A DNA stretch of 64,000 bases. Source: Candidatus Zipacnadia bacterium (GTDB lineage Bacteria; Armatimonadota; Zipacnadia; Zipacnadales; UBA5352). A model generated the notes under the pieces. It was not told where the DNA came from, searched no databases, and saw only the letters and a program-made list of their open reading frames with translations. The stretch is taken from contig JALGSU010000021.1 in NCBI GenBank assembly GCA_029821735.1, forward strand, positions 1-64,000. Reading direction: 5' to 3'. The position numbers were made by a program, and so were the translations under genes. Positions 19,979 to 29,239 of the stretch are shown one piece after another (position 1 is the stretch's first letter; each line of letters starts with the position of its first letter).

Positions 19979-20610
19979 TGTGGGACGTATTGCTCGAGTG
20001 GGTGAGAGCCCATGGTCCGTTGGGCATCTTCACGGTCATCGCCGTGGAGAACCTGGGCTTGCCCGGGCCGACTGGGTTGGCCCTCATCGTTGCGGCCGAT
20101 ATGATCCGCGTGGGGCGGATGAGCTATGCCGAAGCGGTAGGCCTGATCACCCTTGCGCACCTGGTCGGGGCTTGCGCTGGCTATGGTATCGGGCGGGCCG
20201 GCGACAGCTTCGTGATGCAGCGCCTGCAGAGCAGTCGCCACATGCGGCGTGCGAGCCAGTGGCTGCATAAGTGGTATCAGCGCCGCGGGTCCGCGACCGT
20301 CTTCGGCGCGCGTCTGATCGGGCAGGTGCGCCCGTGGGCATCGATTGCCGCGGGCTTGGGCGAGGTGGGGATCGCTCCCTTCATTCTGTGGACTGCCGTT
20401 GGCTCGGCAATCTATGCGGTCATCGCACTCGAACTCACGCGGGCAGGCTTCCGCTTCTGGGACACCTACCCGAACCTGCGTCTGGGTCTCGTCATAGTTG
20501 TCTTCGTCATCTTCTATGGGATCGCCATCTTTGCGGCCATCAGGGCTCTGATCGTGAACCGCCGGTCGAAACGTGATGCTGCCGCTGAGCGAGGAGTTGA
20601 TGACGAGTGA
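19978..20610 (+). CDS. DedA/SNARE-associated membrane protein
   Basis: HGPLGIFTVIAVENLGLPGPTGLALIVAADMIRVGRM...GARLIGQVRPWASIAAGLGEVGIAPFILWTAVGSAIY. Confidence 0.75.
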   Translation: MWDVLLEWVRAHGPLGIFTVIAVENLGLPGPTGLALIVAADMIRVGRMSYAEAVGLITLAHLVGACAGYGIGRAGDSFVMQRLQSSRHMRRASQWLHKWYQRRGSATVFGARLIGQVRPWASIAAGLGEVGIAPFILWTAVGSAIYAVIALELTRAGFRFWDTYPNLRLGLVIVVFVIFYGIAIFAAIRALIVNRRSKRDAAAERGVDDE

Positions 20611-20647
20611 AAGTGGCCATCGTGCTCGTGGCGCTCGCGCCGCTGGC

Positions 20648-22237
20648 TCACTGCATGTACTCTTCCCGGTGCTCGTTCCACCACGACACCGTCTCGATGC
20701 TGTCCATATGTGGACCATCCACGAGCTTGACGAGCGTGCTTGTTGCAGCGCGCCTCAGATGGTCGGGCTCGTCGGCGTCCATCGCCAGTTCGTCCAGAAC
20801 CTTGCGTATGCTCCCGCCGTCAGCGCGGGGTGCCTCGAGACGCCCAAAGACGATGCAGTTGGCCAATGCGTAGATCGCCGTCTGACGCACCGAGGTGTCC
20901 TGGTCGTGGGCGATTGTCTTGAGCAGAAGCTCGACTGCCTCGCGCGATCCGGACTCGGACAAAGCTCTCGCGGCATATTTGCGCACTTCGCTGTCTTCGT
21001 CATCCAGGCGCGAGATGATGGCCTCCAGGAGCTCCGGGTGACTGCCGACGCGCCTCCCGCAGAGGTCGAGAGCGGACATGCGGACGTAACGGTCATCGTC
21101 CGCACAGGCCAGCGGCAGCAGCGCCACGAAACCCGATTGCCGCTTCTTCGCGTACTTAAGACGCCAGAGCGCAGCCCCTCGAACCCTCGCGTCTGGGTCC
21201 TCATGGAAGCTGCGGATGAGGGCATCAACGATGGTGTCAGTCTGGAAGCTGCCCAGCGATACTTTGGCGGCGGCTGCCCGCACCTCTGGGCTGGGATCGG
21301 TGGCGAGGGCGCCCAACACCACGCGCACCATCCTTGCCGACTGCGGACCGAAATGATCACGCTCATACGTCCAGATGTCGGCGTCTCCGAGCACCGTTAC
21401 CGCCGCCGCGCGCTGCTCGTCGTCTCCCGTTTCAGCCACCGCGCAGAGGGCATCCACCACTGTGTCATGCTAGGCAGCGTATTTGCCCAGAGCCCTCACC
21501 ACCTGGACTTGCGGGTCATCCGCCCTCGCCAGCAGCGTCAGCAGGGGCTCGATGGCTCGCTCGTCCTTCAGTTCGCCTAAGGCGGCGATGGCGGCAGCGC
21601 GGCATGTTGGGTCTTCGCTGTCGAGCAGGGGGATGATTAGCGGGGCTGCCCTATCGCTACCGGTCGCGCCCAGCGCCCACACGATGTTGCTGAATTCATG
21701 GCCGCTCGTTGCGGTGTCGAGCGCTTCGATGAGCGCTGGCGCCACAGGTGCGGGTACGCGTCCGCGGGCAATCCATCTGAGTGTCAACGCGGCTTCCCGG
21801 CCCGGTGTGTTGCTATGCATCCAAGACGCACGCATCGGGTGGACGCAGCAGAACTTGAGTTCGGTCTCGTCGCCCAGCAGCGCGATCAGGTCTGGAATGA
21901 CGCGCTGCACTTCGTCCGGTTTGTCATGGGTGAGATCATACAGGCGTGCCGCAGCCCGCGCCCGCTCCAGTGCGTCTTCCGAGTGCAGCAGGGCGATCTC
22001 CGCATCCACGTCATTCCGCGTGTCCCACTCGCGCCGGAAACGCTGCAGTTGCTCGTCCGCCGCAATGCCTCGCAGGTCGGCCTGCGTCTGTTGAGCGGCG
22101 TCCTCCGCCGCAGCGTCCGCCCCAGCCGGAGTTCCGACAGCCACTTCCTGCGGCCACTGGCGTGTGCATCCTGCCCCGAGCAGCACCGTCACGGCAAGTC
22201 CCAGCCATGCGCGTGACACCCGCCATCGCCTCCTCAA
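20648..22237 (-). pseudogene. HEAT-repeat lipoprotein interrupted by a single in-frame TAG (21470-21472)
   Basis: ORFs 21470-22237 and 20648-21460 share one frame; HEAT periodicity continues across ...RALGKYAA*HDTVVDALCAVAETGDDEQRAAAVTVLG; N-terminal lipobox LLGAGC. Confidence 0.75.
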
Positions 22238-22324
22238 CTTCCCGGTCCTTTGATTCTAAGACGCTTCGGCGCACTCAGTTAGTTCCCGTGGCAGGTGGGG
22301 CTTTACCCATCTACACATACAGTA

Positions 22325-22353
22325 CGAGGGCGCTCCGGTTGGGAGCGCCCTCG
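22325..22353 (-). terminator. Hairpin terminator downstream of ferritin
   Basis: cgagggcgctcc-ggttg-ggagcgccctcg, perfect 12-bp stem just 3' of the ferritin stop; U-tract weak. Confidence 0.6.
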
Positions 22354-22381
22354 TTGGTTGCATGGATTGATGCTGCCCCGT

Positions 22382-22894
22382 TTACTCTTCGCCGGCTGCG
22401 GGCATCGTGAACACCCGCGCCCCCATCTCTTTGTCGAGCATGAACAGAGCGTTGCCGGATTCTCCGATCAGCCGCAGGTTGTCCGCGGCCCCGCCGACAG
22501 ACGCCTCCTCCTCAACCTGCTCCGCTACATACCACTGCAGGAAGTTGGCCGTTGCGTGGTCCTTGAGTTCGAGCGCCATATCCACCAGATCATTGATGCG
22601 ACCGGTGACGATCTTCTCGTGCTCCAGAGCGTTCTCGAACGCCGCCAGAGGTGACTCCCAACTCGTGGCCGGGCCGTCGATAGCCTTGAGCTCGACGCGC
22701 TCGCCTCGTTCACACAGGAACATGAGCATCTTGTGCGCGTGGAACATCTCCTCCTGCGTCTGAGCGATCATCCACTGGGTCATACCCGACAGGCCCAGGT
22801 CGCTGAGGTAGGTGCCCATCGAGTAGTAGATGTAGCCCGAGTACAGCTCGAAGTTGATCTGGTCGTTGATTGCTTCTACCATCTTCGCATCCAT
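22382..22894 (-). CDS. ftn: Non-heme ferritin
   Basis: MVEAINDQINFELYSGYIYYSMGTYL...EEMFHAHKMLMFLCERG...NFLQWYVAEQVEEEA diiron/ferritin helices. Confidence 0.93.
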   Translation of the reverse strand: MDAKMVEAINDQINFELYSGYIYYSMGTYLSDLGLSGMTQWMIAQTQEEMFHAHKMLMFLCERGERVELKAIDGPATSWESPLAAFENALEHEKIVTGRINDLVDMALELKDHATANFLQWYVAEQVEEEASVGGAADNLRLIGESGNALFMLDKEMGARVFTMPAAGEE

Positions 22895-22942
22895 TAACGA
22901 ACGCCTCCCTCAGTGTGGTTGGTCTGTGTCCGGAAATACAGA

Positions 22943-22965
22943 CGGCGACGCCAACAGCGTCGCCG
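22943..22965 (-). terminator. Hairpin downstream of tRNA-Leu
   Basis: cggcgacgc-caaca-gcgtcgccg, 9-bp stem located 18 nt beyond the tRNA 3' end on the minus strand. Confidence 0.55.
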
Positions 22966-22982
22966 CGATGAAGTCTGTTAGG

Positions 22983-23069
22983 TGGTGCCGAAGGCCGGAT
23001 TCGAACCGGCACAGCCCGAAGGCCACTGCCTCCTGAGGACAGCGTGTCTACCAATTCCACCACTTCGGC
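22983..23069 (-). tRNA. tRNA-Leu, anticodon CAG, CCA encoded
   Basis: Minus strand GCCGAAGTGGTGGAATTGGTAGACACGCTGTCCTCAGGAGGCAGTGGCC...GGTTCGAATCCGGCCTTCGGCACCA; acceptor GCCGAAG/CTTCGGC; anticodon arm CTGTC-CTCAGGA-GGCAG; long class II variable region. Confidence 0.95.
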
Positions 23070-23089
23070 ACCCGTTGTCAGGAGAACGT

Positions 23090-23118
23090 ATTGTAGAGAC
23101 TTCAGCGGCGGCTGTCAA
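23090..23118 (-). promoter_or_regulatory. Sigma70-type promoter of tRNA-Leu
   Basis: Minus strand TTGACA (23118-23113), 17-nt spacer, TACAAT (23095-23090), about 20 nt upstream of the tRNA 5' end. Confidence 0.8.
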
Positions 23119-23224
23119 GATGACGCCGCAGGGGGGGGCTGACTCGATTATGTAGGTAGCTCGGCGCTCAGACGGCAAACAGCAACGGCCAATCGCGGAC
23201 GCTTTCCCGGCGAACTCCACCTCT

Positions 23225-23253
23225 TTGACATGGCGAGGGAGGCGCGATATAAT
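23225..23253 (+). promoter_or_regulatory. Perfect-consensus sigma70-type promoter
   Basis: TTGACA (23225-23230), exactly 17 nt, TATAAT (23248-23253); drives toward the ferredoxin-like ORF. Confidence 0.8.
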
Positions 23254-23461
23254 ATAACAAGATACGCATATACGAATAATGTGCGTTGCGAGTGGGCGGG
23301 AGTTGTGGCGAGGGGGATCGCCGGCCGCTTCGCCGACACTGTTGACCTGCTATGCAGGCCAGCGAAAGAAGTGACCAGAATGTCAGGCTTAGACGCTTCG
23401 AGTGAAGCGCAGATGATTCTAACTTCGACGCGGGCGGACGGCAAGATGCGCGGTGAGAACA
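23254..23461 (+). other. Long, potentially structured 5' leader or small RNA
   Basis: About 200 nt between the promoter and the next plausible start, with stems CGCATAT/ATGTGCG (23265-23285), GGCGA/TCGCC (23307-23322), CCTGC/GCAGG (23346-23358), CGCTTC/GAAGCG (23394-23409). Confidence 0.4.
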
Positions 23462-23776
23462 ATGGGCATGGGTAGAAGTGGCGGTGGTGGTCGCGGTCGA
23501 GGCGGCGGTGGTGGGCGGAGGCAGGCGTTCGGCGGACAAGTCCCGTTCATGGGCGCGCAGCCGGGCTTCCCGCAAGACGGTTCAATGAGCGCGCCTGGCC
23601 CAATTGCGGTGGTGGACGCGTCACTGTGCACCGGCTGTGGTCGCTGCGTGAATGTGTGTCCGCGCAGGATCATCAGCCTCAACGACGCAGGCAAGGCGGT
23701 TGTGAACACTGACATGTGCGCCGGGTGTGGCGTATGTACGCAGGTGTGTCCGACCGGAGCCATCACCATGCCCTGA
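23462..23776 (+). CDS. 2[4Fe-4S] ferredoxin-like protein with Gly/Arg-rich N-terminus
   Basis: Two CxxCxxCxxxCP clusters: LCTGCGRCVNVCP and MCAGCGVCTQVCP; N-terminus MGMGRSGGGGRGRGGGGGRR. GTG start at 23453 also possible. Confidence 0.85.
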   Translation: MGMGRSGGGGRGRGGGGGRRQAFGGQVPFMGAQPGFPQDGSMSAPGPIAVVDASLCTGCGRCVNVCPRRIISLNDAGKAVVNTDMCAGCGVCTQVCPTGAITMP

Positions 23777-23799
23777 TCGCTACGGAGAGGGGGAGCGTC

Positions 23800-24372
23800 A
23801 TGTCGACCGAAGACCAGTCGGCCGATCTGCCGGACGATTTCTACGAGAAGATACACGCGAAGCTGCAGCAGCGCATATACGAGGAGTTGCGCGGGGCGAG
23901 CGATGTAGTTGACATCGGCTGTGGCGATTGCGGCCTGGCGAGGTATCTGGTTGCGGCCGACGAGGGGTGGCGGGTCACCGGTGTGGACAGCGGCGCGGCA
24001 AAGATCGCAGAGACCGAGGAGGCGGTGGCAGCAAGCGACGGGTGTCTGCGGTGTATCGAGGGCGATGCTGCGCATCTTGACTTCCTGGCCGACGCGGTGG
24101 TCGAAGCGGCTGTGATGACGCGGGCGCTGCACGAGATGGACGAGCCCGCGGAGGTCCTCGCGGAGGTCAGGCGCGTTCTGAGGCCCGGCGGCAAGCTGCT
24201 GATCGTTGACTTTCCGCGCGACTCACTGGCGCAGCGTCTCTGGGATGAGGACTATTTCACCCCCGACGAAGTGGAGGCGATGTTGCGCACCGCGGGCTAC
24301 GGCGAGGTCGCGGTGAGCCTGATCGAGCGGGGGCAGATAATCTGGGCGACCGGTCTGAACCTCTCCGGTTGA
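23800..24372 (+). CDS. Class I SAM-dependent methyltransferase
   Basis: VVDIGCGDCGLARYL, AVVEAAVMTRALHEM, VLRPGGKLLIVDF; RBS-like ggagaggggg. Confidence 0.85.
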   Translation: MSTEDQSADLPDDFYEKIHAKLQQRIYEELRGASDVVDIGCGDCGLARYLVAADEGWRVTGVDSGAAKIAETEEAVAASDGCLRCIEGDAAHLDFLADAVVEAAVMTRALHEMDEPAEVLAEVRRVLRPGGKLLIVDFPRDSLAQRLWDEDYFTPDEVEAMLRTAGYGEVAVSLIERGQIIWATGLNLSG

Positions 24373-24405
24373 GGCCAATTGGGGCTGCGGATTCAGCGGG
24401 CGGCC

Positions 24406-26184
24406 TCACATGTCGGTCTCGACGGGGGCGAATATCTGCACCGGCTCGCGGCGGTTGCGCACCTCCACCTGTCCGAGCGGGCGCATGATCTCGGCGATCT
24501 CCGGATCGGCGCTCGCAGTGGCCCAGTCAGCGATGATAGTGCACGAGCGTTCACGGCACTCGCTCTGCAGGCGGAAAGCGACGTTGACCGGGTCGCCCAG
24601 AATCTGCGGCTCCGGCGGCGACTCGCCCACCCAGCCCAGCGACACTTCGCCTGTTGTCATCGTGATCCCGAAGCCCAAATCACGCTCACTCAGCGCGTCC
24701 GCAAGTCGCTGGCGCAACTGCGCTGCTGCCTGGACCGCCTGGACCGCGTGATGGGGCGCGCCCTCCTTTGGTCGGAAGAACACCAGTGCCGCGTCACCCG
24801 GTCTGCGTGCAGCCACCCCGCCCAGCGGCTCCACCACCTCGTCCACGATCGCGAACACCTCGCGCATCAAGTCCATCATGTCAGCGGACGATGACGCCTC
24901 CGATGCCTCCGTGTAGCCGGCGATATCGCACACCAGCACGGTCACCTCGAGTTGCTCCCCCTCCTCCTTGATCCACGATGGCCACAGCCGCGAAAGCGAC
25001 GCGATGGCGCGCTGGCTCTGCAACGCTGAAAGTAGTATGCCCCACGCGATGATGCTCAAGGCCACTGGCGTCACGGGGAGCATGACCAGTCGTGTGCGGA
25101 AGATCGCCCCGGCCACCAGCAGCCACACCACCAGCAGCACGCCCGCGATTCCCCATACCTGCCAATGGTTGCGGCCAGTGCCTGCCAATGCGATAGTCAG
25201 CGCCGCCAGCAGCGCCAGCGCCAATCCGAGCGAATTCGATTGCGGCGCGATGAGCTTGCCCGACATCATCGTCGCCGCCGCGTGCGCGTGTGCTTCCACG
25301 CCGCTCATGGGACCCACCGGTGTGGCGAACAGGTCCTCCTCTTCGTGCGTGACGCCGATCAGCACTGCGCGACCCTTGATCTTCTCGGCCGGAACCAGGC
25401 CCGCGTGTACATCCTCGAGCTTCACGCGTGGCACTGTCCCCGACGGGCCTGCCCAGTTTATCATCAGCGGCGCAGTGCGCGTCGCCAGGCCCGTCGGCAA
25501 CTTATCCTCGCTTACCCGCTGCGCTAGCGCCAGCGAAAGCGCCGGGTAAGCACTGCTCTCGTCCGCCTGCTGAAACGGGATGACCCAGCGCACGGTGTTG
25601 TCCGGCCGGAAGAGCAGTGGCGAGACTATCCCTGCGGCCGCCTCGGCCAGGGCCTGGGTCGGCGCGCCGAACTCAACTTGTTCGCTGCCCTCGTGCAGCT
25701 TCGGGTCGGCGTAGGCCACCAGCAGCACGTTCCCCGCCTCACACACTGCTCGAGCAAACTCGCGCGTCGCCTCCGCCTCATCGGCAGCGTCCCCGAAATG
25801 CACGTCGATGGCGACCGCTGCCGGGCCTGCCTCTGCCAGCGTATCGACGACAACGGCGTACTCCGAACGCGCGAGTGCTGCAGGTCCGAACTTCTCAAGG
25901 CCGTCGAGTGTGGACTGCTCGATCCCGACAATCAGCAGGTCATCCACGGCCGGATGGTCGTGCGGCCCACGCAGCCGCATGTCGATCAGGCGCGTCTCGA
26001 CTGTGCGCAGCAGTGACAGGCGCGCGCTGCCCATCACGCACACGATCGCGACCACGACTGCCAGACCAAGGGCGGCTCGTCGGCTGAGACGTGTCCCGTG
26101 CATCCCGATGGCTCTCACCATACCCCCGCTAAACGATAGACGGCGCTCCACCCGGTTCTCGGGCGAAGCGCCGGTTTCCTGCAA
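24406..26184 (-). CDS. CHASE2-domain class III adenylate/guanylate cyclase
   Basis: CHASE2-like extracytoplasmic region (RLIDMRLRGPHDHP..., GVTHEEEDLFATPVGPMSGVEAHAHAAATMMSG), three TM segments, cyclase core VTVLVCDIAGYTE...GDAALVFF...TGEVSLGWVG...LGDPVNVAFRLQ. Confidence 0.88.
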   Translation of the reverse strand: MQETGASPENRVERRLSFSGGMVRAIGMHGTRLSRRAALGLAVVVAIVCVMGSARLSLLRTVETRLIDMRLRGPHDHPAVDDLLIVGIEQSTLDGLEKFGPAALARSEYAVVVDTLAEAGPAAVAIDVHFGDAADEAEATREFARAVCEAGNVLLVAYADPKLHEGSEQVEFGAPTQALAEAAAGIVSPLLFRPDNTVRWVIPFQQADESSAYPALSLALAQRVSEDKLPTGLATRTAPLMINWAGPSGTVPRVKLEDVHAGLVPAEKIKGRAVLIGVTHEEEDLFATPVGPMSGVEAHAHAAATMMSGKLIAPQSNSLGLALALLAALTIALAGTGRNHWQVWGIAGVLLVVWLLVAGAIFRTRLVMLPVTPVALSIIAWGILLSALQSQRAIASLSRLWPSWIKEEGEQLEVTVLVCDIAGYTEASEASSSADMMDLMREVFAIVDEVVEPLGGVAARRPGDAALVFFRPKEGAPHHAVQAVQAAAQLRQRLADALSERDLGFGITMTTGEVSLGWVGESPPEPQILGDPVNVAFRLQSECRERSCTIIADWATASADPEIAEIMRPLGQVEVRNRREPVQIFAPVETDM

Positions 26185-26195
26185 TTGGGTGAGTT

Positions 26196-27635
26196 CTATC
26201 CTCGGTCTTTGATCGGCCGCGGCCGGTTGTCGGCCTGCGGGCGCACGCCCTGGGCTGGCGGAGTGGCTTGTGCCCCGTCCGCGTTCCCAGCCTCTTTGAA
26301 GCGCACGTAGAGTACGTTATTGTGTGCGCTCATTGTCTGCACCATGTCGCTGGCCACAGTCCTGATGGCGTTCTGAAGGTCCTCTGCGTCCAGCCCACCC
26401 GCAACTGCGAGCGACAGTCGTTGGCCGGGCAGGCGAAGCGGGGTCGTGCGCAGTACACCGTCGAGTGACGTAATCAGCTTGCGCAGGCCTGCGATCTGCT
26501 CCCTCGTGCCGCCACTGATGTCCACTCGTAGCGTCCCGGGGCGCTGCGCCATGAGTTCCTTCAGCAGGCGCGGGGCCATCTCCTGGCCGAGACGCTCCCC
26601 CAGCTTCTTCAGCGCATCGGCCACGGCTCCCGCCGCTGAGTCGCCGACGCCGGGAAGAACCGCCTCAACCGAGGCGATCGGCGTCGTGTCGCCGTCCTCA
26701 ACCAGTATGCCCCGGCCTGCGACGCGTGCGGCGAACACGCCTTCTCGGAGTTCGCGAACCTGCTGGATCTTCAGTCCACCGACGATGCAATAGTCCTCGC
26801 TGGGCTTCTCACGCCACTTCACCAGGCCGTCCGCTCCGATGGCGAAGTTCGCGTCGTCTGCTGGCGTCATCGACGCCCCCATCACGCCATGGCGCCGCAA
26901 CTCAGCCGCCAGCGCAGCCGAGGCCACGTAGCTGCCCAGCTCCGTGCCGATCCCCCGCTCGCTCAGCGCCACCATCACCGACGGGTTGCCCAGGTGGCGG
27001 ATGATGTCTCGGTGTCGGTTATATGTGACCCAAGGTTGCTCATCGTCGAAGGTCAGATTCATCTGCGCCAGGGCCAGCTTCAGGCCACGCGGCACACGCG
27101 CATACTCGTTGGGCTTGACTCGGGTGACTTGGTCGCCGACGCTCACCTCGACTTCGCCCTCGTAGACATAGGTCGAGGACTCGCCGTCTTCACCGACCTC
27201 GCAGCGGAAGACGGTTCCCTTCACCGACGCCACCGCGCTGGGCATGCTCACCTCGAACTGGCTGGCGCCCCCGAGCGCGTTCTCCAGCGTCACCCATATC
27301 CCGCCCACGACTGCCTTGAAGCTCGTCAGGCCGTTGCTGCGGATGTACGTGACCAGTATCTGCGAGTCCGCGTCCATCCGCACATACCCGCCGTTGCCCA
27401 CGTTGATCTCAGCCCGCGAATCGGCGCCCGTCTTGATGGCGTCGCCGGGCTTGAGAACTTCGTTGAGCTTCGCGGCGGCATAGCCGCCGGCGCCGTGGCG
27501 CACCTGCACGTCTCCATACATCGAGGTGACAACCGCGCTGTCGGTGGCTACCTGGCCGCGGTCTCCCGGAGCCAGTGTCCCAACCAGCAAAACCGTCGTC
27601 AGCACTGCGAGCAGTCGCCAAGTGTTCGTTTTCAT
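26196..27635 (-). CDS. Secreted FecR-domain protein
   Basis: Signal peptide; VVTSMYGDVQVRHGAGGYAAAKLNEVLKPGDAIKTGADSRAEI...SAVASVKGTVFRCEVGEDGESSTYVYEGEVEVS. Immediately upstream of the CHASE2 cyclase. Confidence 0.85.
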   Translation of the reverse strand: MKTNTWRLLAVLTTVLLVGTLAPGDRGQVATDSAVVTSMYGDVQVRHGAGGYAAAKLNEVLKPGDAIKTGADSRAEINVGNGGYVRMDADSQILVTYIRSNGLTSFKAVVGGIWVTLENALGGASQFEVSMPSAVASVKGTVFRCEVGEDGESSTYVYEGEVEVSVGDQVTRVKPNEYARVPRGLKLALAQMNLTFDDEQPWVTYNRHRDIIRHLGNPSVMVALSERGIGTELGSYVASAALAAELRRHGVMGASMTPADDANFAIGADGLVKWREKPSEDYCIVGGLKIQQVRELREGVFAARVAGRGILVEDGDTTPIASVEAVLPGVGDSAAGAVADALKKLGERLGQEMAPRLLKELMAQRPGTLRVDISGGTREQIAGLRKLITSLDGVLRTTPLRLPGQRLSLAVAGGLDAEDLQNAIRTVASDMVQTMSAHNNVLYVRFKEAGNADGAQATPPAQGVRPQADNRPRPIKDRG

Positions 27636-27765
27636 CGTCTTCACCCTCCCGGCTGCGCACGATCTTTGCGCCTCCGTGTGTGCATCGCTTCGCCGGCGGT
27701 TGCACTTGGGGTGCATTAGTACCACAGACGCCTCAATGGGACCCGATGTTCGTGATCCCGGGGCC

Positions 27766-29193
27766 CTAACAGGCGGCCCCGTTAGCCCGCAGTCGCTCCT
27801 GAAGTTCACTCGCGGCCACGTCGCGCGCGTTGCCGTCGCCGTCAGCGGCCATCGCTGCCGCTTCGCCCGCCGCGTCGCCGATCGCCATGCACGTGCCCAT
27901 GACGCGCACGGCGCTCATAGCCTGGTGGTCCATGCTGATGCACCGGCCCGAGGCCAGTAAGTTCTCAATGTCAGCCGACACCAGTGCGCCGTACGGAACG
28001 TCGGCCCACAGTCCGTCTTTCGGGTAGAGCAACCGGCGCCCCTCGGGACCATTGGGCGTTCCATCCTCGCCGGGCAGGTCCTCATAGTGCTCCTCATACA
28101 TCGGGCAGGGCGGGTCGTTGGGGCATGACTTGTAGCACAGGTGCGTCTCATTCTTCACGCGCCCCAGCGGGCAGTGGATGTCGATCCAATACGGTGCCCG
28201 TGCCACTGCGTCATCGCGGCGTCGGGCATCGGTCATGTCCTTACCCGTCACCAGGTCCAGCCCTACCATCTGGCGGCTCTCACGCAGACCAACATTCGGC
28301 GGCGTCTGGACCATGTACGCGTTCGTCATGGCCGGATGATGCTCGCGCCAGAAGTTCAGAGCATCCCAGCTGTCGCGTCGCACCTGCAGTTCCGCGTGTG
28401 TCAACGTCTCCGTGTCGGTGCAATCGCCTGCAAAACGGGTAACGTTCGCGGACATCATGCCCGGGCTGCGCGTCGAACCCTTGCCGCCAATAGCCGGATT
28501 GTAGAGGTTCAACTCACCCGCATCAATGGCCTCGCGCACGGTCCGTTTGAACTCCTCCTGCTGCTCGGTGGTCACCTCTACGGAACCGTCGTGGCCGCCC
28601 ACGTGGAACATGCTGCCCATCGCCATCATCGCGCCGTCCGCGTCCCGGCCCTTCGTGTACCCAGCGCCCGCACGCGCAACTACATCACCATCGCCCGTCG
28701 CGTCGATGATTACCTTGCCGACCACGGCCTCGCGCCCTGACTTGCTTTCCAGCACCAGCGCCGTGATCCGACCGTCCTCCACCAGCGCGTCAGCCACCAC
28801 CGAGTGCAGTCGCAGCGCGACGCCAGCGTCTTCGATCATGGTGTCGGCCATGAGTTTGAAGCCCTCAGCGTTGAACGGGATGCCGCCGCGGCTGACTGAC
28901 TCCTCGTACGGTCCGGCTTGGCCCATGCTCTCCATCGAGCGGAAGAACTCCTCGGTGACCCCACCGATCATAGGCTCATCGCTACCCCTGGCCTTCACCC
29001 CGAGGATAGGCCCTACCAGACCGGCTGTAGCCATCCCTCCCAGGAAACCGTATCGCTCGACCAGAAGCGTCTTCGCGCCGGCGCGCGCAGCCCCGATGGC
29101 GGCTGTCAGCCCGCCTGGGCCGCCGCCTGCGACGATGACGTCGTATTCGCCGATGATCGGGAGTTTGCGTGCCGGCTCATGTACTGTCTGCAT
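27766..29193 (-). CDS. FAD-dependent oxidoreductase (FAD_oxidored family), copy 1
   Basis: YDVIVAGGGPGGLTAAIGAARAGAKTLLVERYGFLGGMATAG; VIIDATGDGDVVARAGA; LLASGRCISMDHQAMSAVRVMGTCMAIGDAAGEAAA. Confidence 0.9.
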   Translation of the reverse strand: MQTVHEPARKLPIIGEYDVIVAGGGPGGLTAAIGAARAGAKTLLVERYGFLGGMATAGLVGPILGVKARGSDEPMIGGVTEEFFRSMESMGQAGPYEESVSRGGIPFNAEGFKLMADTMIEDAGVALRLHSVVADALVEDGRITALVLESKSGREAVVGKVIIDATGDGDVVARAGAGYTKGRDADGAMMAMGSMFHVGGHDGSVEVTTEQQEEFKRTVREAIDAGELNLYNPAIGGKGSTRSPGMMSANVTRFAGDCTDTETLTHAELQVRRDSWDALNFWREHHPAMTNAYMVQTPPNVGLRESRQMVGLDLVTGKDMTDARRRDDAVARAPYWIDIHCPLGRVKNETHLCYKSCPNDPPCPMYEEHYEDLPGEDGTPNGPEGRRLLYPKDGLWADVPYGALVSADIENLLASGRCISMDHQAMSAVRVMGTCMAIGDAAGEAAAMAADGDGNARDVAASELQERLRANGAAC

Positions 29194-29239
29194 ATGTCAC
29201 CATTCCCATGTTGTTGGTGTCGCCATTCTCGGCTTGTCT

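Noticed and set aside
21470-21472. Amber (TAG) recoding, e.g. pyrrolysine
   Set aside because: TAG ends several ordinary genes here (e.g. 2282, 10920) and no pyl genes were seen; nonsense mutation or error is simpler.
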